DNA of 64,000 bases from Io17-Chloro-G2 sp963663135 (GCA_963663135.2 CAXXRM010000005.1:1674001-1738000); one strand, 5' to 3'; numbered from the stretch's first letter, positions 34,499 through 43,930 are shown. The notes: a model not told the origin generated them from the sequence alone. Program-made: numbers and translations.

Positions 34499-34664
34499 GG
34501 CGGATTGCTCCTTGGTTGCTGAGGTTGGCCCGTAGGCGTCCAGAGGCCGGGCCAACCCGTCGGGAGCGCAGAAAGTCCCGCTGGTGGGCTATGTTCAACC
34601 TTTTGATGTTGGCGAAAAGTTGAGGGTGTTCAAAAAGGACGAGGTGTCATTCGTGCCCAGGAGC

Positions 34665-35201
34665 CTATCCCCAGACCCAGTTCTTGAAGCGTAGCACGGG
34701 TCGTTGCACCCAGCGCACCAGCAAACCTGCACGTGACTCTAGTGTGATGGTAGGCTGCCATACATTGAAGCTATGGCTAGCTTGCAGGGATATGCGACGA
34801 GGTGGAAGAGAAACAACTGCTCTCTCAAATCCAATCCGCATGACGCGGTCCATCTCTGCCAATTGTTCCCTCTGATTTTGCAGGTCGGTTGTCGTTTGCT
34901 CAAGTTCGCCTTGCAGCCTTTGGATATAGCCTTTTAGACCCTCCAGCTTAAAATCGACGTCTTCCTTCGCCCTGAACTTGTCGTCCCTGAACGCTTTCGG
35001 TGCAAGAATCAGTACGGCTACGGTCCACAACCCGTAGGCATAATACGTAATGGGAAGGTTAAAGGGGTCCACCTCAGTCTTGTAAAGTGGAAGGAAGGGA
35101 AATAGCAATACTGGAAGAGGACCCAGCGACAGGAAAACCCCCCACTGGAGAAGAGGCATGCTTGTCAAGTATCTCTGAAGGCGGCGTTTCAAATACATCA
35201 C
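34665..35201 (-). CDS. Hypothetical two-span membrane protein with coiled coil
   Basis: A 178-residue protein. Two N-terminal spans (LLQWGVFLSLGPLPVLLFPF, then YYAYGLWTVAVLILAPKAF) are separated by a short loop. A coiled coil follows (LEGLKGYIQRLQGELEQTTT, then LQNQREQLAEMDRVMRIGF) and a basic, strand-like C-terminus. Topology suggests both termini lie in the cytoplasm with the coiled coil inside. I recognise no family. It lies directly downstream of a broken serine recombinase on the same strand and may be cargo of that element. Confidence 0.5.
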   Translation of the reverse strand: MMYLKRRLQRYLTSMPLLQWGVFLSLGPLPVLLFPFLPLYKTEVDPFNLPITYYAYGLWTVAVLILAPKAFRDDKFRAKEDVDFKLEGLKGYIQRLQGELEQTTTDLQNQREQLAEMDRVMRIGFERAVVSLPPRRISLQASHSFNVWQPTITLESRAGLLVRWVQRPVLRFKNWVWG

Positions 35202-35227
35202 GAATACCTTTTGAAGTCCCTACTCTC

Positions 35228-35850
35228 TCAAGCCCATGTCGATGCTCGGCGGATCATGGTTCTAGACACCTTCAAGGCCACGGCGATCTCGCTTTTGGAA
35301 ACGCCGTCCCGGTGAAGACGGAGGGCGACGGCGAGGCTGGCCCGATCAAGGACTTTGGGGCGGCCGATATGCTTCTCCTCTGCCCGGGCCCGGTCCATAC
35401 CAGCCTTGGTGCGTCGGCGGATGGCTTCGAACATCTGCTGAGCTGCCCAAGTGAACACGGTGGCCAGCACGTCCCCGATCATGGCCTCGGGAGTGGCGGG
35501 GTCGGCGTCTAGGTAGCGGGTCCAGGTCTGCTCGGCGCTGACGAGGGAGCGGAAGGGGATGCCCCTTTCGCGGAGATCCCGGATGACACTCATCGCATCG
35601 ATCCAGCCCCCGCCCACCCGATCCACGGCGGCGACCACCAGAACGTCGCCCTGCTGCAGGCGGGAAGTGAGGGAGCGCCATCCCTGGCGGCTGTTGGTTC
35701 CAGTGGAACCGGAGAAGCCCAGGTCCTGGTAGAGGTTGGCGGTGGGGACGCCAGCATCTAGGAGCTGCCGGCGCTGGGTTTCTGGATCGTTTCCTGGCTC
35801 GCCGGCGATGAGGCGACGCTGGTGCGGATATAGCCGCACAGATTGGACAT
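35228..35850 (-). pseudogene. Small serine recombinase, frameshift after the catalytic serine
   Basis: From ATG 35850 one frame reads MSNLCGYIRTSVAS with the catalytic Ser. The rest, AGEPGNDPETQRRQLLDAGV, DLGFSGSTGTNSRQGWRSL, GDVLVVAAVDRVGGGWIDA, then IRRRTKAGMDRARAEEKHIG and the HTH DGVSKSEIAVALKVSRTMIR, is in another frame. The break is around 35800-35825. The long open frame that begins upstream lacks the active-site serine, so it would be inactive. It is a paralogue of the 31348 gene. Confidence 0.75.
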
Positions 35851-35875
35851 GGGCTGAGTATGCCCTTTTGGCCAA

Positions 35876-36280
35876 GTCAGCGGCAACGGCGAGCTGTCAG
35901 TTTAATCCGGTGGACAGAACGGGGCGTTTACGGGCAGTCTGCGAAGCTGGTGTAGAACACCCCAGCCAAGGCCCCAATGGGCCAGGGGCTACCGGACCCT
36001 GGCCGACGTGTTCCGTGGGCCCATGGCCGTCCTGGGCGAGTCGAAGGATAGGAGGTGTTTACCGGAACCGGTGTTGGTATCATGTGTAGGAGTGACAGGG
36101 TTCTCACTTAGTTGCGCTTCAATCCTGACCACCTAACCGGGTCCACCTCACATCGGCTCAACGCCCAAGACACCAAGAAGCTAGATAAGCATCGGCAACG
36201 ACAAATTCATGAAGAAAAGCGCTGGAGCCAGAGGTTAGATCAACACGAACCTCATAACTTTGGGCCTTAGCTACATCGGG
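35876..36280. other. Interval with the second 81-bp dispersed repeat
   Basis: No gene recognised. The repeat at 36071-36151 is the only structure I can support. A stretch near 36195-36230 (AACGACAAATTCATGAAGAA) could belong to the broken gene that begins downstream. Confidence 0.35.
36071..36151 (+). repeat. 81-bp dispersed repeat, related copy at 18780-18860
   Basis: Partner of the repeat described at 18780. It lies about 130 bp before the left half of the gene that is split by the SIR2 gene. Confidence 0.5.
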
Positions 36281-36452
36281 AGTAGCGCGACACTTCCGAC
36301 GGCGTAAACGTCCGGGTCACCAGGGGCCTCTACTACCGGCCCATCACCCATCTGGAGCAGGTCCGTCGAGTGGGAGGAAACGGTAAAGGCCGACACCGGG
36401 CTCTTGGGCCTCACCGACAAGCACATCCACTTTTCGGGGCCAAGGATGAGAC
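36281..36452 (+). pseudogene. Left half of a gene split by the SIR2 gene
   Basis: Plus-strand frames read DGVNVRVTRGLYYRPITHLE, then after a frame change VEWEETVKADTGLLGLTDKH and IHFSGPRMR up to 36452. The wording 'D.G.L.lT..hi.FsG' is typical of a PH-like/SHOCT-type small-domain protein. The expected continuation is found again at 40229, on the other side of the SIR2 gene. Confidence 0.55.
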
Positions 36453-39400
36453 ATGACTTTCCCAGACCAGAGCCATATTAACCGAGTCAGGGACGCCTTG
36501 TGGCGACGCTCTAGCAACGGCGCTTCTGTGATGGTCGGCAGCGGCTTCAGTCGGAACTCCGTACCAATCGGGCCCCAAGTGGCCACCCTCCCAACGTGGG
36601 AGGAGGTCATTAGCAGACTCCAGAGTGAGTTGTACCCGCACGAAGGCATCGCCAGTTACCCTAACCAGCTACGCATAGCCCAGGAATATGAAGCCGCGTT
36701 CGGTAGAGGCGCGTTGCACGACGCGCTGCGTCGGCTGGTCCGCCACGAAGAACACCACCCCGGAACGCCGCATGAGCGGTTGTTGCAGCTGCCCTGGATG
36801 GACATCTACACAACCAACTGGGACACCCTCCTGGAACGAACCCGGAGCAACGTCTTCAAACGTCATTTCAGCGTCATCAACAGCGTGGGAGAAATCCATA
36901 TGGGCAAGCGTCCACGCATCGTGAAGCTTCACGGCTCGTTCCCCGCTCAGTTCCCACTAATCGTCACGGAAGAAGACTACCGTACGTACCCCGCGAAGTT
37001 TGCTCCTTTCGTCAACACAGTCCAGCAGGCCATGATGGAAACGGTATTTCTACTAATTGGGTTTTCAGGCGACGACCCAAACTTTCTGAACTGGGCAGGA
37101 TGGATCCGGGACAATCTAGGGCCATCAGCTCCGAAAATCTACTTGGCAGGGTACTTGAAACTGTCGACGCACCGTCGGCGCATGTTGGAAGATGGCAACA
37201 TAGTGCCCATTGACCTAGAGAAGCATCCCAATGCCGGCCGCTGGGCGGAGAACGCACCCGACGAAGACGCTATCCAGTGGTTGTTGCATACTTTGGAAAA
37301 CGGCGAACCTTACAAAATCACCGACTGGCCCGGCTTGTCGAGTCCTCGACGCCGGCCGGTTCCTGACCGCTTACAGCCGGTTGACGAAATAACGACGACG
37401 TGGCCGAAGAAAGAACCAGCCTTCCCCCGCACGCGGGATTCCCAGGATATTGAGTTAGCCCAAGCCTTCAGGGAAGCGACCCCGGTCTGGGAGCACAACA
37501 GGAAAATGTACCCGGGCTGGCTGGTGCTGCCGGGATCCAACAGACATGCCGTGTCGATGAACTCCGATTACTGGACATCGGCAACACTGCGGTCGATTGA
37601 ACTCCTAACTCCAGCTGAGCGTTTGCGAACCATCCGCGAATTGGTATGGCGGAAGAAAATCTTGCTCGAACCATTCAACCAAGATTTATTGAACGCAACT
37701 GAAAGCACGCTGGCAATATTCGACTGCCATAACCGGATCGTTGAAGGAAAGGAAGCACCCAACGCTGACTGGAAAACAATCCGGGAGAATTGGCGAAACA
37801 CCGCCACCGAGCTGTTAGTCGTATACCGGTGGAACTACAACAAAGAAGCTTTCGGTCGGTTAATTGAGGACCTTCGCAAATTTGCGGACGAAGACCCTGA
37901 CATTCAACAGGGCATTTTCCATGAACAATGTCTTTGGACACTTTACGACTTGGACTTCGAGGAATTGGGACGTTTTCTGGACGACTGGCAAACCGAAAAC
38001 TGCGACCCAGTTTGGGCAATGCGAAAGTCCGCTATGCTCAGTGAAATCGGACGCGATGATGAAGCAGAACAACTTCGTCGCCAAGCCACGGAAAAAATCA
38101 GGGCAATGCCAGCGGATGAACACAGCATAGCAGGTCCATCACGGGAAGGCTGGGCGATCCTGCCCACATCTAGCTGGCATACTCATCAAGAGATTACTGG
38201 AAGGCTAAATGAATTGGCTGCGTTGAAATGCGATGCGGCGCACGAGCGGGATTTAATTGCCAGAGGGATTGACCGAAGCGGACAAGAAGAAGCCCCACCC
38301 TCATTTGATATCGGCACGCGAATAGTGCGGCACAGTTTCCACAACAATTACGGGGAGTTGGTTGCCGCTTACCGAGCTATCAGACTAGCAGAAGTCACCG
38401 GACTACCGGCGCGCGCAATTACTCTTAATGAAATCTCTGACGGCCAACCACCAGTTCGTTTACCGACAGACGTTGCGGCAAATTTCCTGAAGCGGGCAGC
38501 GGACAAGCTGGCAGGCTGGAACCATGAATTAGCCATACGATTGGCACTGAGGACATGCAGTTCAGCCACAGACGGAACGCTGGGGCGCGTCTTGACCCGA
38601 ACTCGCACCGCAGCCTTGACTACCCAACAAGCGGAGAACCTGGCGCAATCGTGCCGGAAGGCGATTGCCAACGCGATGGCCAACCTGGAGAACCCTGCAC
38701 ATCAACCTCGCTTCGACGTTGCCATCGAAACCTTATCACGTCTGGTAGTCCGGATGCCGCTTAACGAGGTGGAAGCAATCTTCGATCAAGCACTGGAACT
38801 TTGCCAAAACCAACGACTGGCGAGCGGCACCGGGTGGACGCCGATACGTCATTTGTTGCATCGTTCGTGGGGATCGTTGCCCGCAGAACGACGCAAACTC
38901 ACCGCTATCGACCTGCTGAACACCCCGATTGTTGGTCTGGATGGACTCTCACCACTTTCTGAATTCAATTGGCCAGATCCTGCAGAGGTATTGCAATTTA
39001 CAAGCGATGTCTTACAGCGCACGCCAGACAACGAACAACAATGGGAGGCGGCCGTCAACTTGGTGGCACGCGGCCTGGTGGGCGGCACCCACGCCCGACA
39101 CCGGGCATCCAATAGGATGTCTCCCCTAGTGAAATCCGGGCAACTTACCGGCGCGGAAACACTTAGAATCGCCCACGCGGTGTGGGACGAGCAGTACACT
39201 CCACCGGGCGAATTGCCCAGCGGCGTCGTGCTGTACGACTGGGGGTTCCTAACATTCCCGGAACCCGCCCCCGGAATGGCCCAAAAGCGTTTCCGCAACA
39301 GGTGGCTGTGCGGAAATATAGAACTCAGCAACTCCAATACAATCGAGATTACACTAAATTCAGACAACGGTTTGAACCACAACCCCAAGGATCCAAACAG

Positions 39401-40262
39401 CCAGCTTTGGCAGGTCGGCAACGCGATACGCAGCCTACGTGAGAATGGGCAACAACTGGAATTGTCTGACGCGGAGAAGCAACACCTCACGGAACTAGTG
39501 GAAGCTTGGACAGACGCACCGACGCCCGAACAATTCCTATTAGAAGACTCGATGCTCGGGGACGGTTATGGAAATCAGGTCAGGGCAGTTGCACAAGTCC
39601 TGCCCGCAGTCATCCGAGAAATCGGCCCGCTTGATCTTTCTACGGGCGAAAAGATTTACGAGAAAATGCGCCGCCTGAATGAACTTCAGGTTCTAGCATT
39701 TGAACTGTCCCCGACCGTGGTCAAAATTACGCCGACCCGGCTGGAAGAAGTAGCGACGATGCTGCGAGTCGGAATAACATCCAATACCAGGGAGTTAGCC
39801 GCTAACGCAGCATCGGGAATACTCCTATGGATCTCCGAATCGTCAGACACCGAATCCGCTACACCAGCGCCTCCAGAAGACCTGGTCCGCGAAATCGGCG
39901 TTGCCATCGCTTACCGTCGCCGCGCGTCGTTGGTAGGGACCTTACAAGCAGCCCGATGGATATTCGCCAGTGGAACAGGAGCGGGTAAAGAGGCCATTAG
40001 TCAGTTAGTGGAAGATGGATTGGACTACCTCGCGACCGAACTCAGTTACGACCGCGACCACGAAACTCCGGATAACATCCCTTTGCTAAGGCTCTTATGT
40101 ACAGAACTCGCAGTAACAATGGCTAAGGATGGGCGAGACCAACACCCTGCAATCGCTCGATGGTTGGAAATCGCCAAAGAAGACCCACTGCCCGAAGTCC
40201 GCAACGCGGTCGGCGAATACCCGCCCGGAAGAAGTGCCGGATCCGGTACGACTGTATCGTGA
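36453..40262 (+). CDS. SIR2-domain anti-phage-type protein, 1269 residues
   Basis: The N-terminal ~290 residues are a SIR2-like NAD-consuming domain of the defence type. They show MVGSGFSRNSVP (nucleotide-binding Gly loop), DIYTTNWDTLLE with Asn122, RIVKLHGSF with His160, and LLIGFSGDDPNF. Asn and His at these places are the catalytic pair of defence SIR2 NADases. The remaining ~980 residues are helical, TPR/HEAT-like, with no membrane span and no second known domain. Size and layout recall DSR-type single-gene systems, in which the C-terminal region senses a phage protein and releases NAD hydrolysis. Family membership beyond SIR2 is inference. The last ~10 residues are read out of frame through the flanking broken gene, so the natural C-terminus may be slightly altered. 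Only a weak GGATGAGAC precedes the ATG. Confidence 0.85.
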   Translation: MTFPDQSHINRVRDALWRRSSNGASVMVGSGFSRNSVPIGPQVATLPTWEEVISRLQSELYPHEGIASYPNQLRIAQEYEAAFGRGALHDALRRLVRHEEHHPGTPHERLLQLPWMDIYTTNWDTLLERTRSNVFKRHFSVINSVGEIHMGKRPRIVKLHGSFPAQFPLIVTEEDYRTYPAKFAPFVNTVQQAMMETVFLLIGFSGDDPNFLNWAGWIRDNLGPSAPKIYLAGYLKLSTHRRRMLEDGNIVPIDLEKHPNAGRWAENAPDEDAIQWLLHTLENGEPYKITDWPGLSSPRRRPVPDRLQPVDEITTTWPKKEPAFPRTRDSQDIELAQAFREATPVWEHNRKMYPGWLVLPGSNRHAVSMNSDYWTSATLRSIELLTPAERLRTIRELVWRKKILLEPFNQDLLNATESTLAIFDCHNRIVEGKEAPNADWKTIRENWRNTATELLVVYRWNYNKEAFGRLIEDLRKFADEDPDIQQGIFHEQCLWTLYDLDFEELGRFLDDWQTENCDPVWAMRKSAMLSEIGRDDEAEQLRRQATEKIRAMPADEHSIAGPSREGWAILPTSSWHTHQEITGRLNELAALKCDAAHERDLIARGIDRSGQEEAPPSFDIGTRIVRHSFHNNYGELVAAYRAIRLAEVTGLPARAITLNEISDGQPPVRLPTDVAANFLKRAADKLAGWNHELAIRLALRTCSSATDGTLGRVLTRTRTAALTTQQAENLAQSCRKAIANAMANLENPAHQPRFDVAIETLSRLVVRMPLNEVEAIFDQALELCQNQRLASGTGWTPIRHLLHRSWGSLPAERRKLTAIDLLNTPIVGLDGLSPLSEFNWPDPAEVLQFTSDVLQRTPDNEQQWEAAVNLVARGLVGGTHARHRASNRMSPLVKSGQLTGAETLRIAHAVWDEQYTPPGELPSGVVLYDWGFLTFPEPAPGMAQKRFRNRWLCGNIELSNSNTIEITLNSDNGLNHNPKDPNSQLWQVGNAIRSLRENGQQLELSDAEKQHLTELVEAWTDAPTPEQFLLEDSMLGDGYGNQVRAVAQVLPAVIREIGPLDLSTGEKIYEKMRRLNELQVLAFELSPTVVKITPTRLEEVATMLRVGITSNTRELAANAASGILLWISESSDTESATPAPPEDLVREIGVAIAYRRRASLVGTLQAARWIFASGTGAGKEAISQLVEDGLDYLATELSYDRDHETPDNIPLLRLLCTELAVTMAKDGRDQHPAIARWLEIAKEDPLPEVRNAVGEYPPGRSAGSGTTVS

Positions 40263-40385
40263 GCTTCGAGTCTTACTACGAGGACGGGCTCGGCATCATA
40301 CGAGTGCCCAGACGGCGAAGCCCTAGGCATTCGCCACCGGCGATGGCTGGTTCGTCTACAACCTCACCGTCGACCTAGCCTAGCT
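40229..40385 (+). pseudogene. Right half of the gene split by the SIR2 gene
   Basis: One frame reads KKCRIRYDCIVSFESYYEDG followed by LGIIRVP. A second frame continues AFATGDGWFVYNLTVDLA. Together with the left half at 36281-36452 this makes a plausible continuous domain (FSGPR / KKCRIRYDCIVSFE). The first codons overlap the 3' end of the SIR2 gene in a different frame. Confidence 0.55.
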
Positions 40386-40479
40386 CGGACAGCAAACACC
40401 CCTGGATTCTCCGGCCACCTTTCAGCCGAACCCCTTGTTCAGCGTCAACTACTTCTGCCGGTTCCGTCAATTATTCTTG

Positions 40480-40645
40480 CCGGTTCTCCTTCTGTTTCTG
40501 GGTCCGTTTTTGAGCCACTCCTGTCCTGTAGCTGGGGACGTCGAATTCCAGGATGACCGAGTGGTGGACCACCCGGTCGATGGCCGCCGCGGTTGCCATT
40601 GGGTTGGCGAAGATGTGCTCCCACTAGGAGAAGACCAGATTTGTA
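40480..40645 (-). pseudogene. IS21-family IstB 3' fragment (second type)
   Basis: The minus strand reads NLVFS, a stop, WEHIFANPMATAAAIDRVVH and HSVILEFDVPSYRTG. These are the IstB C-terminal blocks of a subgroup different from the fragment at 30.9 kb. It abuts the truncated Hsp70-like gene. Confidence 0.7.
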
Positions 40646-40659
40646 ACAGGCGGCTGTCA

Positions 40660-41409
40660 ATGGCGGCGAGAATATGGGCCATCGGGGCGGAGGGGGGATC
40701 TCCCATGGGTGTCATCCCCTCATTGAGATTGGGCGATGCCCCCAGGGCTTTCTGCAAGGACCTGGATGCCATCATTCTGTTCGGGGGTTCCACCAAGTCG
40801 GCGTATTTCCGTGATAGGCTCGAAGCAGACTTCGGTGTTGAGAAGGTAAAGATGGCCGAGGACCTGGTCCCACCCGAAATCCCCGACGCGAATTTAACCA
40901 GTCTCAGCGCCGGCGCCTGCTACCTGGTAGAGGAGAGCTACTCTCCTCTATACGTCAACCGCCTGCCGGTCAGGGTCACCCTTGAGGACACGGCAACCGG
41001 GGACCGGGTCGGGTATGAGCCGTACCAACACTTTGCGCCCAACTTCAACCCCGCCGAGTCCTTTTATTCAGACCGGCTGCCGGATAGGGCGGGAGCGAAC
41101 GCCGGGTACGAACTCACCGTCACCGACGCGGATGGCGACAATCCCAAAAGCAAGCTCGTCGATTTCGCCCGTGCCGCAGCTCCCAATGCCGCCACCCGGT
41201 CCCCGCGGCTGGTGATCGACAAGTTCGGACGGATCGGGATAGAGGACAATGGGCCACCGTGGATAGAGGTGGAAAGCCCGTCCTGGCAAACCCAACGTCA
41301 GCGCGAGTTCCTTCAAACAATCATGGACAGGCAACAGGAATTCGCCCGGAGCGAGCGGCAACGAATCCATAACCTGGTCACGAAAAACCCCTTCGGTTGG
41401 CAACAGTGA
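40660..41409 (+). pseudogene. Hsp70-like protein, 5' part lost
   Basis: The frame is open from 40435, but family-like sequence begins around 40750: LDAIILFGGSTKSAYFRDRL, then DLVPPEIPDANLTSLSAGAC. This matches the end of the Hsp70/actin ATPase domain ('GGssr.p.v...l...f' then 'dPd.aVa.GAa'). About 190 residues of beta-rich C-terminal sequence follow (LPVRVTLEDTATGDRVGYEP) and a helical tail. The nucleotide-binding front half is missing and its place is taken by the IS21 scrap. It may still be translated from ATG 40660, but could not bind ATP. The original was probably a large divergent Hsp70 homologue. Confidence 0.6.
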
Positions 41410-41762
41410 CATGGTGAACCGCGAGACCAGCGGAGATGCCCTATGGGACGAGGCCGGTGAGGCCAGGGGCATCATTGTGTTTCCATCCAGGACTGGGCCT
41501 TACCAGAACGAAATCCACACCTGCGCTCTTGTGAAGATTTTCCGGCAGGGCGGGGCAATCGCATCTCAAGGGTTTCCATCAAAAGGCAATCATCCCAGGA
41601 GGGAAAGACGCGTAACCTGAAACCGTGCAAACACCCACCTCTGACCGCCCAATGTCGCTGATACGGAATGCCAACTCCGAGCCTACCATTTAGCGCCTTC
41701 AGGAAAATCTCTTACCACGGGCCACCGGCCTTGTTCCAAAACCCCGGGAAATCCAGTGAAGA
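41410..41762. other. Short interval between convergent genes
   Basis: Lies between the 3' ends of the Hsp70-like remnant and the winged-helix gene. I see no gene or terminator hairpin I can support. Confidence 0.35.
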
Positions 41763-43352
41763 CTACGAGGCAGTTCCTGGGACGGCAGCGGGACCCTCGC
41801 TGAATGCACCCTCAGTCCAATCCACCGGGTCGGTCCTCTCTGATACCGCCCCAACTTCGTCTTCGGAGAGTCGGCCAATCACCACCGGGACGTCGATCCA
41901 TGCCCAGCACTGGCCGTTGTTGATGGCACCGTATTCCGCCAGGCGTTGAATGTTGGTGGTGAACATGGAAATGTCGCAGTCCAACGCCACATCATGGAAA
42001 CGACGCTCGACCTCCGAGTTCCAGCAGACCACCATCACCGGCCAGTCGTTCTGACGCCTATGTGAGCTGTAACCCGCCAACTTTTTCTGCACCCGGGCAG
42101 GGCTCCGAGCCGAGCGTTCGTACTCCAGGTAGTGCCAGCTTGGGACCAGGGGGGTTTCCGTCAGGTACACCAGGGCGTCGGGAGCAATTGCGGCGTTGCG
42201 CAGGTGCTCCCAGGACCGCCAACCGGGGGCCACCGGAACACCGGCGGCTGCGAATTGGGCCATCATCGACATCACTCCCTCCTCGTGAGTCTGCAGCCTC
42301 GGCTTATAGACCAAGGAGTTGGCCAGCACCCGACGTTTGTAGGAGGTAGTTTTGGTCCGGTCGCGCCGCACCAGGCAATGGATGCCGGGGCCTTCCAGGT
42401 AATAGTGGGTTGCGCGGCCATTCTGAACCCGTCCGACGAAACCGTGCTCCCGCAGTGTTTTCAGGCCCACGTCGGCGCCCCGTCCGGTCGGACCTTCACC
42501 CAGCATCTGCCGGCATTGACTGGTGGTTATACCGGGCCACTGGGCAACGACGTCCAGGGCCCGGCTCACCGTGACCCCGCGCTCCTTGGACCATGGTGAG
42601 TCCTCGACGCGTTTTGACCAGGGCCACCCGCCCAGGTTGCGGCGGGCAACCGGTTGATGGACCCAACCGCGATTGGGTCGTGGGTCCCGGGTTCCGGTAC
42701 GGGTACCGTCGGAGACGCACCAAATCGAGACCATGTCATCCATCCTGTGAATTTTGGTTACCCGGTTGACCAGCGTGGCCTGCCACCGGTCCGAGACGAC
42801 GTAGCAGAGCATGCTCGGATAGGGCATCTCACCGATTTTGGTCAACTCATTGATGTCCTGGGAGAGGCGGTCCAGGCGGTATCCGATGGTCTCCTCAGTC
42901 TGCAGGTAGCCGCTCCAGAAAAGGGCGATCCATCCGTTTTCAAACTTAGCGGCCGCATCGAAACCCAAGCCCTCAACCCACTGGAAGGCCTGAAACCTGC
43001 CCATCTCCTCCACCGAACCCAACACTTGGTAAAACCATTCGAGGGATGGAAACCGCTCCAAGAGCCGGCACCGGTGGGCCTCGTCATGCCAGCTGATGGG
43101 CTCCATTCCCATCTGGGCCCTCCCCTTATCGGTGAAACACCACCTGGCTGTCCGCTCCCGGGTGCAGCCCAGGATGGCGGAGTCCACAAGGCCGGCCTCC
43201 TGGAGGTTACGTAGCGGGGGGTACAGCACCGCCGGCTCGCGTCCCATCACGGCTGCGAGGTTGCGGGCGCTGGCGAGGGGCAACTCCGCTAACACCTCCG
43301 TCAGCCTCTGGGTGATTTGGGGAGACTTCTGGGACAATTGGGTTGATTCCAT
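41763..43352 (-). CDS. Winged-helix protein resembling the replication-relaxation family
   Basis: About 530 residues from ATG 43352 (preceded by GAAGAGG; the longer open frame has no signal). The N-terminus is a winged helix (LPLASARNLAAVMGREPAVL, then LRNLQEAGLVDSAIL, then ARWCFTDKGRAQM). A second winged helix lies in the middle (AQWPGITTSQCRQMLGEGPT, then LREHGFVGRVQNGRATHYYL). This twin-wHTH layout with 'T..Q......R....RL..L...G.v' features is that of plasmid-type replication-relaxation proteins. The C-terminal part (WHYLEYERSARSPARVQKKL, then MVVCWNSEVERRFHDVA) is nuclease-like in pattern but unproven. Its upstream region is the AT-rich island at 43.64 kb. It suggests a former plasmid or ICE backbone. 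Confidence 0.55.
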   Translation of the reverse strand: MESTQLSQKSPQITQRLTEVLAELPLASARNLAAVMGREPAVLYPPLRNLQEAGLVDSAILGCTRERTARWCFTDKGRAQMGMEPISWHDEAHRCRLLERFPSLEWFYQVLGSVEEMGRFQAFQWVEGLGFDAAAKFENGWIALFWSGYLQTEETIGYRLDRLSQDINELTKIGEMPYPSMLCYVVSDRWQATLVNRVTKIHRMDDMVSIWCVSDGTRTGTRDPRPNRGWVHQPVARRNLGGWPWSKRVEDSPWSKERGVTVSRALDVVAQWPGITTSQCRQMLGEGPTGRGADVGLKTLREHGFVGRVQNGRATHYYLEGPGIHCLVRRDRTKTTSYKRRVLANSLVYKPRLQTHEEGVMSMMAQFAAAGVPVAPGWRSWEHLRNAAIAPDALVYLTETPLVPSWHYLEYERSARSPARVQKKLAGYSSHRRQNDWPVMVVCWNSEVERRFHDVALDCDISMFTTNIQRLAEYGAINNGQCWAWIDVPVVIGRLSEDEVGAVSERTDPVDWTEGAFSEGPAAVPGTAS

Positions 43353-43639
43353 GGTGGAAACCTCTTCAGTGTGGACCGGTTTTCTTACCACGCTCTCAAT
43401 GGCAACGGGTGTTGGCGTCGGAAAAAGCGGTCGATTTCCAAGGCGGACACAACCGCAACCCTGAATGTTCCACGTCTTGATAACCGGCGAATGCCGGAGC
43501 AAACACCCGATGTCCGCACAGCGTCGCCAAGGGTCGGACCGGGGACGGCGTCCCGAAAAATAGGCCTGCCGCCGGGGAAATTCTGGGTTTGACACCGACC
43601 GTCAACGGAGGGCTTCTGGTCTTCTCGGTGCATGGTTAT

Positions 43640-43930
43640 TGTGGTCTACACGCTTAACGGGATTAAGATATTAGGCTCTAATTAGGATTATAACAGTGTT
43701 ACAATAATATATAAAGTTACCACGTGTGAGACAAGTAGTTTCTGTAGGAACTTATGTGCCGGTGGATTATATTTAAGAAAATTCGCTAAATGTTTCCACT
43801 TTCACGGTTAAGCTACGCTTAGAAAGGTGCTGGTAAATTATAAAAAGCCGTCATTTCGGCCTTGGCGGGGGTAGTGAGGGGGTCCTTATATTAATGCACA
43901 AGTTCGACTTAGTATGATTCGGGTGTCTCG
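43640..43930. other. AT-rich island upstream of the winged-helix gene
   Basis: About 290 bases with strikingly low GC in an otherwise GC-rich window, rich in TTA/TAA words (for example TTACAATAATATATAAAG). It follows the start of the replication-relaxation-like gene on the outside. Promoter, partition site or replication origin are all possible; I see no clean iterons. Confidence 0.45.

Noticed and set aside
34191..34535. Plus-strand open frame running past the recombinase relic
   Set aside because: Only the first third matches the recombinase; the rest is antisense to a small gene with a good ribosome site at 34498.
35228..35875. Serine recombinase at 35228-35875 as an intact gene
   Set aside because: The long frame lacks the catalytic YIRTS; that block is present only in a different frame, so the gene is broken.
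36453..37320. SIR2 domain as an ordinary sirtuin deacetylase
   Set aside because: It lacks the sirtuin zinc-binding Cys set and has the defence-type TTNWD, KLHGS and GFSGDDPNF motifs with a very long helical tail.
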